Source: Opisthorchis felineus (Eukaryota; Platyhelminthes; Trematoda; Opisthorchiida; Opisthorchiidae). Taken from it: a stretch of 64,000 nucleotides of DNA. The stretch spans positions 558,727-622,726 of the forward strand of contig SJOL01006482.1 of NCBI GenBank assembly GCA_004794785.1. Reading direction: 5' to 3'. Position 1 is the first letter of the stretch, and each line of letters begins with the position of its first letter. The notes under the pieces were generated by a model. That model saw only the letters and a program-made list of their open reading frames with translations, was not told the DNA's origin and searched no databases. Both the position numbers and the translations under genes were made by a program. Of this stretch, positions 23,691 through 34,479 are shown one piece after another.

Positions 23691-24955
23691 CATGGCAAAA
23701 TATGAAAGGAGCTATGCTAGCTGCGTTCAGTACTTTCTGTCCGGCTTCTCCGATTCGACCACAAAACCGCCAAATATCGCCGAGATCGCTATCTGTGATT
23801 AATGTCAGGAAATTCATGCCGACAGGCAAGTACGATGGGGCACGCAAACCCCTCAAACGCCAAATAGTGAAGAGCCTAAGGAAAGACTGACATTGAAGGC
23901 TCGGGAGATGGAGAGGGCTTTTTCTGCCGGAAACAGCCGTGCCCTATATTAACTAATATGATCGACTGGCCCCATGAAAGTAGCGGTCAGTGAAACGATA
24001 AGTGAAGAAGGCGGCTCAATAATTCACTCGCTAAAACTAGAAAGATGGGCCAAATACTTCGAAGGACAGTTTAGCTGGCCTCCGCAACATGGCCTGTGGA
24101 GATAGTGCATACGGGCAAATGGAATGCAGACCTTAGTCGCCCGTCGGAAGAGGAAGCAAAGTAGGAAATATTCGTACTAAAAAGTGAGAAGGCACCACGA
24201 CCGGACGGTCTGTATCCAGCCCTCTTCAACGAAGGTGGTGACCAATCTAACAAAGCTTATTGGTGCGATATGGGAGAGAGAGAAAGAACCTGCAGAATGG
24301 TGCATGTGGACAGTTATTCTTATCATCAAAAAGGGTACGCGGACGCTATGTGAAAACCACCGTGGCATCAGCCTGGTAGCTGTGGCATCGAAGGTGCTCT
24401 CTGGTCTTATCATTCGAAGGTTGACTGAACACAGGGAGAGACAGATCCGTGAAAACCAAGCTGTGTTCCGTCCTGCAAGAGGATGCGTCGATCACATTTT
24501 CAGCCTCCGACAGATTCTGGAACAGTGACACTGCTTCCAGCAACCAAAAGTGGTTGTTTTTCTTGGCTTGAAAGATGGCTTTGACTCTGGACCTGAAGGC
24601 ACTATGGAGTGATCTTCCCCAAATGTTCTTGACCCTGTACGCTAACTCCCGCGGACGTGTAAAGATCTATGGGAATCCCTCGCCTGAGTTCACCACATCA
24701 AGTGTTGTTAGGCAATGCTGTCCTCTTTCACTTTTCCTCTTTAACTTCGTCACCGATACGATTATGGAAGACTCACTATCAGCCTCTGATACCTGTGGGG
24801 TCGAGGAGCTCCCTTGGCGTCCACTTACAGATATCGAGTGCACAGACGACATAGCTCTTCTTGTATCTGAATAATTCTGCCTCACGATTTTGCATGCGCT
24901 TCACACCTTCGAAGTGTAAAGTGCTACTGCAAGACGGTGAGCTCCGACCATAGCC
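23691..24955 (+). mobile_element. RTE-like LINE: linker and reverse transcriptase, decayed
   Basis: From about 23,760 the translation matches the region between endonuclease and reverse transcriptase (RSLSVINVRKFMPTGKYD, LKRQIVKSLRKD). Reverse transcriptase follows: APRPDGLYPALFNEGG near 24,195 (for KAPGPDGL.PELFK.GG), VILIIKKGTRTLCENHRGIS near 24,315, ENQAVFRPARGCVDHIFSLR near 24,455, and GNPSPEFTTSSVVRQCCPLS near 24,670. The active site reads ECTDDIALL near 24,836 instead of YADDI, so the Tyr is lost. Several frame changes and stops. The frame is cut at 24,957 by an ATG-tailed palindromic repeat. Confidence 0.87.
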
Positions 24956-24956
24956 T

Positions 24957-25128
24957 CATCATCATCATCGTCATCACTAACAGCTATAAGAACCGCGTAC
25001 TTATGCATCCATTATATTAGCTACCATCTCTATCTAGCTCACCGCCCCAAGCCATCGGTGAACGAAACTGTGGCAGCTATAACCACTGCACGACATGTAA
25101 GCGGTTCTTATAGCTAATGATGATGATG
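24957..25128. repeat. 172-bp inverted repeat with ATC/ATG arms
   Basis: The left arm (24,957-24,995) has (CAT)n, a short spacer and AGCTATAAGAACCGC. The right arm (25,100-25,128) is its reverse complement, GCGGTTCTTATAGCT followed by AATGATGATGATG. The 15-bp core is exact on both sides, and trinucleotide tails point outward from both ends. The centre (about 100 bp) is not palindromic. It lies at the point where the plus-strand RTE fragment stops and a minus-strand CR1-like fragment begins. No clear target-site duplication. Confidence 0.7.
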
Positions 25129-25149
25129 CTCGTCGTTACACATTGGAAA

Positions 25150-26000
25150 GTCTATGGGCTTGTGTTTTTACCACCGTGGAGGATGTAACGAAGTGTTATT
25201 AGGTTACCTCCAACCCGGCGGTAGCTTTGATGAAATAAGTTCGGCGCCTTTAACCGGTCCTCATATGCAACCCTTAAACAAAACATGTTTTTGCTCTTTG
25301 AATACGTTCGATCTGGTTCACTTTTCCCGTAGTTGGAGGACAAGCCACGGCGCCCTAACCACTGAGCTATCTCGAGCTGTTTTTCTTTATTTATTTTAAG
25401 CTGCGGTGCTCCATATCCCAAGCCTGGTATAGTGTTTTGAGCACTGTTGGTGTTAGATAGTTGACTGTCCCCCAATATTCTGTGGACCGCCGAACGAGTT
25501 CTGTCTGTATGGGCCGGTGTTTGACGTAATCGATCCGAGGTATTTTTCGCATTGATACAGCCGGAGTGGGGCCCACTTAAGGGAAATGTGTTGACGTCTG
25601 CTTCCCTACTACTATCCAGATAAGTGCACTTATCCGACTTGATGGGGTGTTACCAAACCCGCGGCTGTTCAGACAGAAGATTCAGGACTCCCTACACGAA
25701 ATCCGGGTCGTCGTCGTTACGAATTTCCTGTCATAGGTTTTGTCTTCTGCGTACGCCAAGCGGGGTAATCGAAGGGTCACAAGCAGGCCATTGATATAAA
25801 ATAGGATGTAATTGTCGGTCTCAGGAGAATCGTGAGGGACACCGCTGATGATCGGTTCTTGTGAAGATGACTCCTCGTGTACCCTGACATAGGTTGCGAC
25901 CGATGAGGAAGCCTGAGATGCAGTGTTGTTGTGCAAACGGTGTTCCAACTCCTTCGTCGGTCCTCGGCTTGCTGTTCCGCCCATTACCGTATATTAGAAG
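25150..26000 (-). mobile_element. CR1-like LINE reverse transcriptase palm and thumb, decayed
   Basis: On the minus strand the palm reads EPIISGVPHDSPETDN near 25,855 (for SGVPQGSVLGP), then FYINGL and an AED where FADD is expected. After a damaged stretch the thumb appears at about 25,320-25,160: SKNMFCLRVAYEDRLKAPNL, then YRRVGGNLITLRYILHG, matching the (S)YEERLKALNLPSL.YRRIRGDLI..YKILHG thumb signature. A short tRNA-like segment interrupts it at 25,345-25,380. Confidence 0.72.
25345..25380 (-). repeat. tRNA-like SINE head fragment
   Basis: On the minus strand this reads CGAGATAGCTCAGTGGTTAG followed by GGCGCC, nearly the same as the head of the full SINE at 33,436-33,619 (GAGATGGCTCAAGTGGTTAG, AGCGCC). 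It contains an RNA polymerase III A-box-like sequence. The SINE body is not present here, so this is a fragment or a related head. Confidence 0.5.
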
Positions 26001-26639
26001 GCATGGTAGCATGAGGCAGCCTTTCATGGGGACCGCGAGCACAACGTTGCAGACTGCCGGCTGCATTTTCCAGGAAGAACTGCATTGAGAAAGCTGCTGT
26101 TGTCGGATTCCACGAGCGGGATAGTCCGATTGGTCTCCAACTTGACCGTAACGGTGGCAACCACAAAAGCATCAGGATGTGTTTTCCCCATGAAGGTTGT
26201 TTTTGGCTACAAATGGCATTAAGAGACTGTCCCAAGATTTGAAGCTCATCAATCCACTCCAGACCCAAGGGTTCGAATCCTTTATGGTTGGTGAGGTACT
26301 AAGCACGGTTCAGTTGGACCACATTGAATGTCACGAAGCATTTCAACTTCCAGGTCATTTTGAGGCTTTCATCAGACGCGTTACGAACGGTGCACGCTGT
26401 GTTCAACTGGCGGTCTTCCAATCATCCGTCGAAGTTTATCAGCACAGACTCATTGAACAGACGACTTTGCCCAACGCCTTGCTAAACCCATTGGATATCA
26501 TGTCAACCGTGTTTGAGTTTTGGCGGCCACACATTGCAACAAATAGTCTCCTTACACAGAATCGATTTCGCCGAAAGTCGTGCCGGCGGCTATGACCAAT
26601 TTAATCCCTTAGGGGTGATCTTGTAACCGTCAGGTGACA
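26001..26639. other. Interspersed-repeat-like sequence, family not recognised
   Basis: Long overlapping open frames occur on both strands (26,197-26,595 plus; 25,984-26,268 minus). A perfect B-box-like GGTTCGAATCC is at 26,271-26,281. I cannot find an A box at the right distance or a named protein family, so the open frames are not called as genes. Confidence 0.35.
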
Positions 26640-27150
26640 ATATTTTCGCTGGTTCCTGCTGATTCCAGCTATATTCCGGGACATCGGTAGTCAAAGACCT
26701 AGAAATTTCTCAGTTCCTCCACCAGAAGTGGCCAAGTCTCGCAGCTTTGCAGCAATAGTCCGCACCGTAGTCTGATACACGCGTCTTTTGATTCCCAGTG
26801 GTATTCTCTTTTGATGCCATAAATATTGCAAATTGTCAGATGCAATTCTGACCTTTGAGATTCTTGCGTCGACTCTCTGTCACACTACCGTCAGAGGTAC
26901 TGCAACTTCCGAGATATGTATAGCGTTCCACACCAGTACCACCCCTTAATGTCGTAGAGGCATTTCCCCCTTGTAGAATGACTGCGCTTTGTGGGCATGA
27001 TGCACACGTGGCGAAGTACTGGGTGACCACTGTCAGCTCTTCTAGTAATTTTTGCGCCGCTTCTGATCTGTATATTCCAGGTCGATAAGGTTCTCCCAGG
27101 GATATCCGAACACCAGGGTTCGCCTGATTACCTCGTCAATGATGAAATCA
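26640..27150 (-). mobile_element. RTE-like LINE reverse transcriptase fragment, decayed
   Basis: Reading the minus strand from 27,150 downward: FIIDEVIRRTL, then WENLIDLEYTDQKRR (YADD lost), then FATCASCPQSAV, then VERYTYLGSCSTSDGSVTE near 26,930-26,880, then GIKRRVYQTTVRTI near 26,800. These are the consecutive landmarks of the same LINE lineage as 19,020-19,600. Ends near 26,640 without a recognisable 3' tail. Confidence 0.83.
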
Positions 27151-29089
27151 AACAAAAATCGAGAGGGTCGACATTCTTATCGGACACCATTGCTTTAAAA
27201 CAAGCTTTTGGAGAGCTTCCAGTACACACTGAAACACCCGCAAGTATGTGAATGTAAACAGTGCATGATATGCACGCGCATACCCTGTTACGCAAGTCTG
27301 TTGAAAAGGGCGAATCGGTCGACGGAATCGAGTGTGACCTTGAAGTCATTAAACACCAAGATTGTAGGAAGTCTACACGTCTTTATTCTTGGCTGAGCGC
27401 CAAAATGTGGTTCACACAGCTTTCCCGGTCAGAATCTCGCTTGGTTTTCTGGGGTCCCGTCTCCACACGCGGTTTCGTAAGACGACGAATAATAAGCGAC
27501 GAAAAGTGTCTGGTTACAACGGGTATAAAGCTAATTTCTTTGCGATTGCCACACTCAAAATCATCGGATCAGTGATAGTGAAGCACGTCGAATGGTTTGC
27601 AGAGAACATGACTTCCACAAGATGGATTAGCTGATCACTCTATACGTCGCGCCAGTGGCTCAATAGTCTGACCCACTTGGCTGAAGCGAGCTGGTCTAAC
27701 CCAGGCCGACTTTTTCTAAGCCGTACTTCCTCGGGGAAAGGCAGCATCGCTGCTTTCATAACTGTGAACATGGTGGTCGCCTGAGAGAAACACCTTACTG
27801 CTTTCACACTTCTGCCGCAGAGGAGTACGAATTTAACTCCACACCGCTCCGTAACGCGATTTCTCACAGTACGTAGACGCGCCGATCTTTGTCGGGCTGC
27901 TCCCCGACCTTCTTGCCATGGTTGAACCTTTAGGAACTGAATCCCAGCCAGTATAGCCCGCGGGATCCTTGCAGTATTGAAGCTTGACCACCACTTCAAG
28001 GTGACAGCCTTTAATTGAGGCTATCCATTAGTTACTGACAGCCGCCTGATCCATATTAGTCTATGACTGCTGTGGTCTCCAAGTAACTCGGTTTGGGCGC
28101 TTGTGGTAAAAGTTCGTGCTGGTCGGAAATAGACTGTATTCAACACACAACTGAAGAATTTGCTCCCCACTATCCGTACGCTGAACATCAACTCCGAATT
28201 TACCATCCAACTTAGTTTCTTCGAGGTTTAGTTGTCAGACTTTGGTATTTATATGACCCGCCTGGATGATAATATCCGTTCTCCCTGACCGAAGCAGTCG
28301 TGGCGGATCTCTATAAAACTCATCTTTCTCAGCTTCAGAACTGCAGCCCGTTTACCGCATCCACCTACATTTATCTTATTTGATTCAGCGCAAATACAAC
28401 TGTTCACTGAGATCCGGTTCAGTAAAGGCGTTTCAACTCTGGGACTGAATGTAACCCCACACCGTAGGTATCGCGAGCCATTACATCAGATACCAGAAGG
28501 ATAAAATTTGGAGGTAATCCTGACCAGCTTGAAGTACATGACGGAAGTGGCGTCTCGGATGCCTGTTTCGGAGGTACAACATACTTCACAGAAAGGGAAA
28601 GCAAATTTTCAGCGAGGGATGCCTGTTGGCCAATTTGGCAGAGAGTGCGGATGTCGAAAGCTGCAACGTCGATCGGGTCTCTTGAGTTTATTAAGGGATA
28701 ATTTGGGTCTATCTTACTAGGAAGTTGTTAAGATACGAGCATATGGATTAACTGCAGTGGACTACTAGGGTGTGGGTGAGGTTCGGTGGACGAAAAGCTG
28801 CAAGGGTGAATAATACTTCCCGGTTGCCCGGGCTCAGAAATTTTTTAATAGTTATTCCACCCTTAGCCTTTGATTTGAAGGTGTAAAGGTCTTGGAGAAT
28901 CCCGGGTTTTCTTCCGGCACTCTGATCGTAGTCTTTGATTCGAAACTCTGCCTCACAAGGCGGCTTGTAATAGGACTCACCTTCGAAGCCATCCACGGAA
29001 GCAGGGACTGGATAACCTAACCCGCCTGGCTGTGAGGGACTAGCCCAACCCGATGGAGCAGAAAGTAAGATATGTATTCCTCACTCCTG
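27151..29089. other. No gene recognised
   Basis: Several open frames up to 119 codons (27,640-27,999 minus) with no recognised domain. Composition and flanks suggest decayed repeats. Confidence 0.4.
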
Positions 29090-29335
29090 GTATTATTTCA
29101 TATAGTAGATGCGCTTGGAGTCTTGTCGGGCTCTTGATGGAATTAGCAGTTGTATCAGTTTCGATTGTAGCGTGAAAGATGAGGTCAGTGCACGAATCTG
29201 CAAGGCTCGGGTCGCGTTTGCTAATTTGAGACATCTATGGCGTCAAAGTGGTATGTCCCTGAATCTCAAGGAACGTGTGTATCAGGCTTCAGTATAGGCT
29301 GTGAGACTTGGCCTGTTGGAGCAGCGGAACTGAGC
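29090..29335 (+). mobile_element. RTE-like LINE thumb fragment, decayed
   Basis: The frame reads SSCISFDCSVKDEVSARICK, then ARVAFANLRHLWRQSG, then LKERVYQASV. In another frame it continues GCETWPVGAAELS. These are the thumb landmarks (ISSDGSVTDEVSARI.KAR.AFANLRHLWR, GRVYQA.VR..LLYGCETWP). Both ends are truncated. Confidence 0.82.
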
Positions 29336-29999
29336 GGAGGAAGCACCTCGCTGCCTTTGCATTCCTATCGCAGCGTTACCCCCAGAACACCTCCTGTTAC
29401 AGTTATTCATAATAGAGCATGTTCGCTGTTGTTCGAATGGCTGCTCTTCTTTGTCCTTCCCGGCCTGCGAGATTATTGCAGCACTCAAGCCCGATCAGCA
29501 TATCAACGTGGCAGCTCTTGGTCGAAAAGTTGGTGAAGGAGTAGTGTTCCGTATTTAAGGCACCTGTTCAACGAGCCTCAGAGGACTGTCTTAGTTGCAG
29601 ACAGAAAGATACGATTCTCCGGGTTTGCACTGCAAGTGTTTTTCAGTAAAGTTTCTGACTTGTGAAGTTTTCACCGGGTCTGTTCATACTTCATACTGGT
29701 AGATTGTTGGCTGCAAATGTGGAAAGATTTTCAGTTGCTGGTGACCTTGTTGAGCTTTTTTACGTGCGTTGTTTTGCCAGTAGCAGGTAACTACTTGGAG
29801 GGACGGTGGGTTGAATGTCTGAGCCGCGAAGTCACCCCGGGCTTCAGTGTAGAAACCTACAAACATTGATAATGGGGCGGTACAGCGTAAGTTGCTAGAT
29901 TTCCGGCTCTTAACCATAGCATGGCAGTCTCCCTGAGGTGTAAAAGTGTTGCCTGCTCGCAATCCTTCCAATTTACACATTACTGTGTTCCATGGGAGA
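29336..29999. other. No gene recognised
   Basis: Holds a 150-codon open frame on the minus strand (29,684-30,136) that overlaps a LINE on the opposite strand and shows no domain. Confidence 0.4.
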
Positions 30000-31290
30000 T
30001 GGAGTCTGTCCTTCGTGACTTTGGTATCTCGATTTTCCTCCCAGTCTCTGAGAAATAAAGACGAAACAACATTCATAAACTGTTCGGGAATCAATCTCAT
30101 GGAAGTTGCCTCGAGGATCTTTGCTTCTGTACTCAAAAGTTTTTTTTGAAAGCACGAGATGCTCGAGTACGACCCAACAGAGGTGTTTTCCGTCCTGTGA
30201 AGTGCTCTTGGACCAGCTATTCACCCTGCTTCAAATTCTGGAACATCAGACTAAATTCCAACAACAAACCATTGTCTGTTTCATTGGCTTTCGCGCTGCG
30301 TTCGTCTCTGTCCAGCATGAGCAATTACCGACTGTCCTCCAGCCAAACTCACTGTTCTCATTAAGGGTTATAACATGTCAGCGAAGGCTTGGTTTCGAAG
30401 TTACGGTGAACGGACCTTTAAGTTTGATATCACCGTCGATTTCGGACAAATACTTCCTACTTCATAATCGACTGGGCAATGCAGCGGGCGCTTGGGGGAT
30501 ACTCTGACTTCCAGGTAGACCAAAGCACTCGGATTTCAGATCCCGAATATGCTCATGACGTTGTCCTGCTTTAAAAAGATCCAGATCCTCAAACCTTTCC
30601 TGATCAAGGCAGCCACCATGCAGGACTCATCAGACTGGGAATTAGCGTCAATTAGACAAAATTCTTCACGCAACCAAGCGCTTAACGGGGACCGTTTCGA
30701 GTAGATTATGAAATTGGACGCGTCACTGCATTTTACTACTCGAGTTCTGCCGTTCAACCCAACAGACAAGCTAAAGAAGATATTTACCCTCGTAGCAATA
30801 CGGCGAATTACGCCTTTATGCAACTTATGAAGACCTTCGGGAGAAGTGAAATCACGTTGTGCGTTTGAGTTCATGTTTTTGTAGCGGCAATCCACCCGCT
30901 TCCTACTTACAGTTGTGAAACTTGATACAAGATATTCACGAACTCGACCTTGTGGTATCTACTGTCCATTCTGATTATGCGGTCGCTCGGCAAAATATCC
31001 AGTTCGATGGTCAACTAACAAGGCTGTAACATCCCACGCCCCAGGCAACCTCTGCGTCTGCGACAACTTCAATGTTTCGATCACGTTTCCAGAAACTATC
31101 GAAAACTTGCACTGACTCCCTTGCGGTGCTCAGGATGGCGCTACCATCGACATCTTTAGATCCGATTTGGGGGACTCACTCTCCATCTGGTATACGGTAT
31201 TCGCCGCTGGAATCGGAATTGGGCCTCATTCTGTGAAAACTCATCACGGGACTTCTGTAAAGCCGACTCATCCCGTCACAGGTGTCTGTT
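30000..31290 (+). mobile_element. RTE-like LINE, second lineage, reverse transcriptase to C-terminus, decayed
   Basis: Readable in shifting frames: ETTFINCSGINLMEVASRIF near 30,063-30,122 (for NYRGISLIDVASKVF), LLDQLFTLLQILEHQ near 30,210, FIGFRAAFVSVQHE near 30,280-30,320 (for F.DF.AAFDSVDR), GAWGYS and DQSTRISDPEYAHDVVLL near 30,515-30,570, where the active site is YAHD instead of YADD. It continues HHAGLIRLGISVNQTKFF near 30,620, PNRQAKEDI near 30,760, AFMQLMKTFGR near 30,820, SCET near 30,910, and LRQLQCFDHVSR near 31,050. The QAKEDI and HHAGLIGLGI landmarks differ from the lineage at 19,020 and 45,540, so at least two LINE lineages are present. Confidence 0.83.
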
Positions 31291-33435
31291 GCCGTAAAGT
31301 AAGGTAAAAAGAAGTATCCGAAGGCTAGTTGACTTGGATTGCATGGAAGTCACTACCCTCTTGTTGAACGAAAATGCATCCGCACAAACTGCTTTCGGTG
31401 AAGAATCAAAACTGGTTTCTTGTCCCGGAACTTGTTTTGTAACTTCGAAGTGCACAGCCCTAGTTCAGTGTTCCCCTTCCCAATCGTATCCTTTTAAAAG
31501 TTTCAAATGATTGCCAGGTTTACCTATCTGTATACATCGTAACTGTACTGTGACAGATGACGTCAATACAGTCGGCATCTGGACATCGATAATTTTCGCC
31601 GGCTTGTATCATCTTTGGCATCAGAAGCGAATTTGAGCGTAAATGTTCGTCTGCAAAACAACTTTGCGAGCAGTCATATCATATTATTATGAGATTCAAT
31701 TTCCGATTTGAAGAACTCAAATACCTCCAAAAATTTGTAGCATAGCAGGCCTTGGCTAGCTGCAACATGTCAGCAGTGGTTCACAAGCGAGTTATGAGTT
31801 GGCTTAGCTAGAGCATCGGGTAAAATTTGCAAACTATGGTGCTGGAACATCTATGCATGTCCAACTGCCGTTTATCAAAGACACGTTTTCCGCTCCATAC
31901 TGTCGTTGACGAAAGGTTCGCGGGGGAAAGACCTCGGTTCAGAGGGCAGCTACTATCGCTGCTGTGCGATGTTCTTTTCCCCTGGCTCGGGTCTACCGGA
32001 TTCCCATTGCACATGGCTTGATCATGATCAAGCCAAGTAACCGATCCAATCAGCGAGCATATTGAAACTACTTAGCCTGGCTGCTTAAGTTGAGTTCGTC
32101 ATCCGGTGAGCATCTGTTTGGGTAGGTTCACAAAGAATGGCGGGTCAACCCCGCTGATCGCGTCCCATTCTAAATCAATACCTGACTGTGTTTACCTTGA
32201 TGCTTTCGGGCAATGTTTGCACATTGCGGCTTACCATTTTCTGTGGGAACATAGGACGTTTTTGTAGCGGGTCATCATCCACCCTTCCCTTCTCGCCTTT
32301 GACTAGGATATCCTTTCTCACTGGTTTCATGGCAGCTAAGCTTTAACATCCGCTATTGTCTCCCTCTTCTTGCCAATGCTGACGATTTGAAAAGGCACAC
32401 ATCTGCCTGTTTGCTCTGCTGCTTTCTAACACCTTGCCAACTGTTACCAGGGCTTGAACTTGGTTCTTTCGGTATGTGATTAGCCTGCGCAGCATCGCAC
32501 ACTGGATGTTATGGCTATCAGCCTAAAGCCACGGTGGCTTTCACAGATATCACTTTTCTCCGCAGTCCGAAGTACGGAGGCCAACTTCATCACAAGGGCA
32601 CAAGCCACCTGGGCCCCATGGTTTCCACTTTTTTGGAATTACTATCTCATGTCACAATTCGGTATTCCTTGTCTTCGCACCAGTCACGTTCCATTTGTGT
32701 TCACTCATCGTTTCCGTTTTGCTTAGCTGAGTACTGACAACTTCCACCGATTGTTTGCACGAGGCTTGATTACTCATTAGGTCTTCGGGCCAGCTGAAAA
32801 AGGGTGGGACTGCACATTCCTTAAAAATCCTCCATTTTCCTGGTTTTCCTTGCCCGCCAGCACTATTTGTTATCGCTTTAGCGCGTGGTGGTTCTCTCCC
32901 TACCAACACTTCAACTGAATCACATGGTAGCAGCCGGAACCATTGAATCCGGCTACGTCGACTATACTTCACAAAATAAAGTGAACTGAGCTAAACTCAA
33001 GTGAACCGTATTCGACTTGCTGAAAATACATATGTAGCGGTTGTTAGGTGAATAGATAAGGTGTACTGTGCGATTGATTGGAAACACAAGCACCTTTCTG
33101 GACAGGTGGTTGTCATTTCTTCCTTTCAGATTGTTCATGGTTATTCCTTCCTCAGGTAGCTTTTGTCTGTGTGGATATGGTGAGCTTCCGACCGCATCGT
33201 CATCACCTATCACCGTCGGCAGTCACTTAGCCACATCCATGGTAGACCAAGGAATCGATTATCTTTCACATTCAACCAGTATGTTCGCACATTTAGCTTA
33301 TCGTGTCATTGGGACGGAAATTAAGTGTCAGAAAATGGACTCGGTTTTTATTTGTCGCAAACGAGTTTATCAATGTCTATGTATTCACACACTGATGAGA
33401 TGTGGAATTAGTTAAATAGATAATCGAAAGATAAT
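31291..33435. other. No gene recognised; 22-bp palindrome at 32,014-32,035
   Basis: About 2.1 kb without recognisable coding motif. Open segments at 32,511-32,737 lack any domain. The only structured feature is a perfect palindrome, listed separately. Confidence 0.45.
32014..32035. repeat. Perfect 22-bp palindrome
   Basis: TGGCTTGATCA is followed directly by its exact reverse complement TGATCAAGCCA. The symmetry stops at the next base on each side. No spacer. Confidence 0.85.
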
Positions 33436-33619
33436 CGTTCAGCTGTAGCACCTTTCCGGTGCCTAGCTGCCATGCCACCCGAAGGAAGCACGAGGGCTGG
33501 GATACTGCCAGGTTGCCTAAGCCTAGACAGGGTAAGTCGAGAGGCAGATGTCGGGTTCTAACCACGGACCATCCGGTCAGTAAACTGGCGCTCTAACCAC
33601 TTGAGCCATCTCGCCCCCC
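33436..33619 (-). repeat. tRNA-derived SINE, full length or nearly so
   Basis: On the minus strand it begins with a G run, then CGAGATGGCTCAAGTGGTTA containing an A-box-like TGGCTCAAGTGG (33,597-33,608). A B-box-like GGTTAGAACCC lies at 33,553-33,563, about 45 bp downstream, the normal tRNA spacing. The unrelated body contains TGGCAGTATCCCAGCCCTCG and CACCGGAAAGGTGCTACAGC. The 3' end runs into two copies of an AAGATAATCG-like unit (33,420-33,436 on plus). A second copy of the body is at 45,657-45,763. Peptide fragments from this body recur in predicted fluke proteomes, from memory of such sequences. RNA polymerase III transcription is inferred. Confidence 0.8.
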
Positions 33620-34479
33620 ATTTTACCAACATCCTGTTGACAGCTTGCCCTGCAAGTAGTCATGTATGTTTCTATTTTCAATTCCAGGTTCTTCCTACCA
33701 CTTGATTAACGATTAATCATTTACTAACTTGAACTTTGTTCACGATACACCATGTCAGATGGCGTTTCGATAAGCCGTTTGAGTGTAGTAAGTCTCCCAT
33801 TGTTTCATGTTTTACTCCGTTCGCTTTATTTTCCAAAGTCTAAGGGTAGAGCCAACTTACCTTGGCAGCTCTGAACAAGTTGGTGATATAGGGCACCAAG
33901 ACAGATTCACGAAGTTTCCCGAACCAACATTCTAACCTGTTATTTTGGCGTCACTCCCCTTTACTTTACGGCTAATTATTTCCGTTATCTATTTTCCTAC
34001 TTCTACTCAATCATGCATCCACCCCAGTGTCTCTTCTGTCTGTCTATCTGATCGGATAGTCGAGGCTACATTGGTCGGAGGCTGAAAACGTGTCGATTTT
34101 CTCAGATGAGCTCCTGTTCCATTCCTTGAAGATAAGCTGGTTTTAGGCATTCACTAACTACTCTTCACCGACGACAGATTCCCTCCAGCCGCGACCACTA
34201 TCCATCTCGACGCATCATCCGACGCCGGGTAAAACTGGGTCTCCGCTCAGGCCTAGAAGCTTGTCGGATCCAGAAGGTCAAAAGTATAGGAAGCGGAGGA
34301 TGCTGGGGATATCCGCAGGTTCCACCTGATTCATTCTACAGGTCCTCAAAATCCTCTTGCCAGTGAAACAATCAGTGACCACCATGGCTATCCGATGTCC
34401 AGGAAAAATGAATGTCTGAACTGCCGGGCAGAGTACTTCGAGCAATAATTCAGTCGGTCATCTGATGCTTCTCTGCGGA
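33620..34479. other. No gene recognised
   Basis: No recognisable motif; the right end grades into LINE sequence. Confidence 0.4.

Noticed and set aside
26260..26300. tRNA gene suggested by a perfect GGTTCGAATCC
   Set aside because: No A box 30-60 bp upstream and no cloverleaf.
26197..26595. 132-codon open frame as a gene
   Set aside because: No domain, an open frame also exists on the other strand over part of it, and it sits between two LINE fragments; more likely a repeat.
27640..27999. 119-codon open frame on the minus strand
   Set aside because: No recognised family, no splice context, and located in a repeat-rich stretch.
29684..30136. 150-codon open frame on the minus strand, the longest or nearly longest on that strand
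   Set aside because: It overlaps a recognisable LINE on the plus strand in its right part and shows no domain or splice structure.
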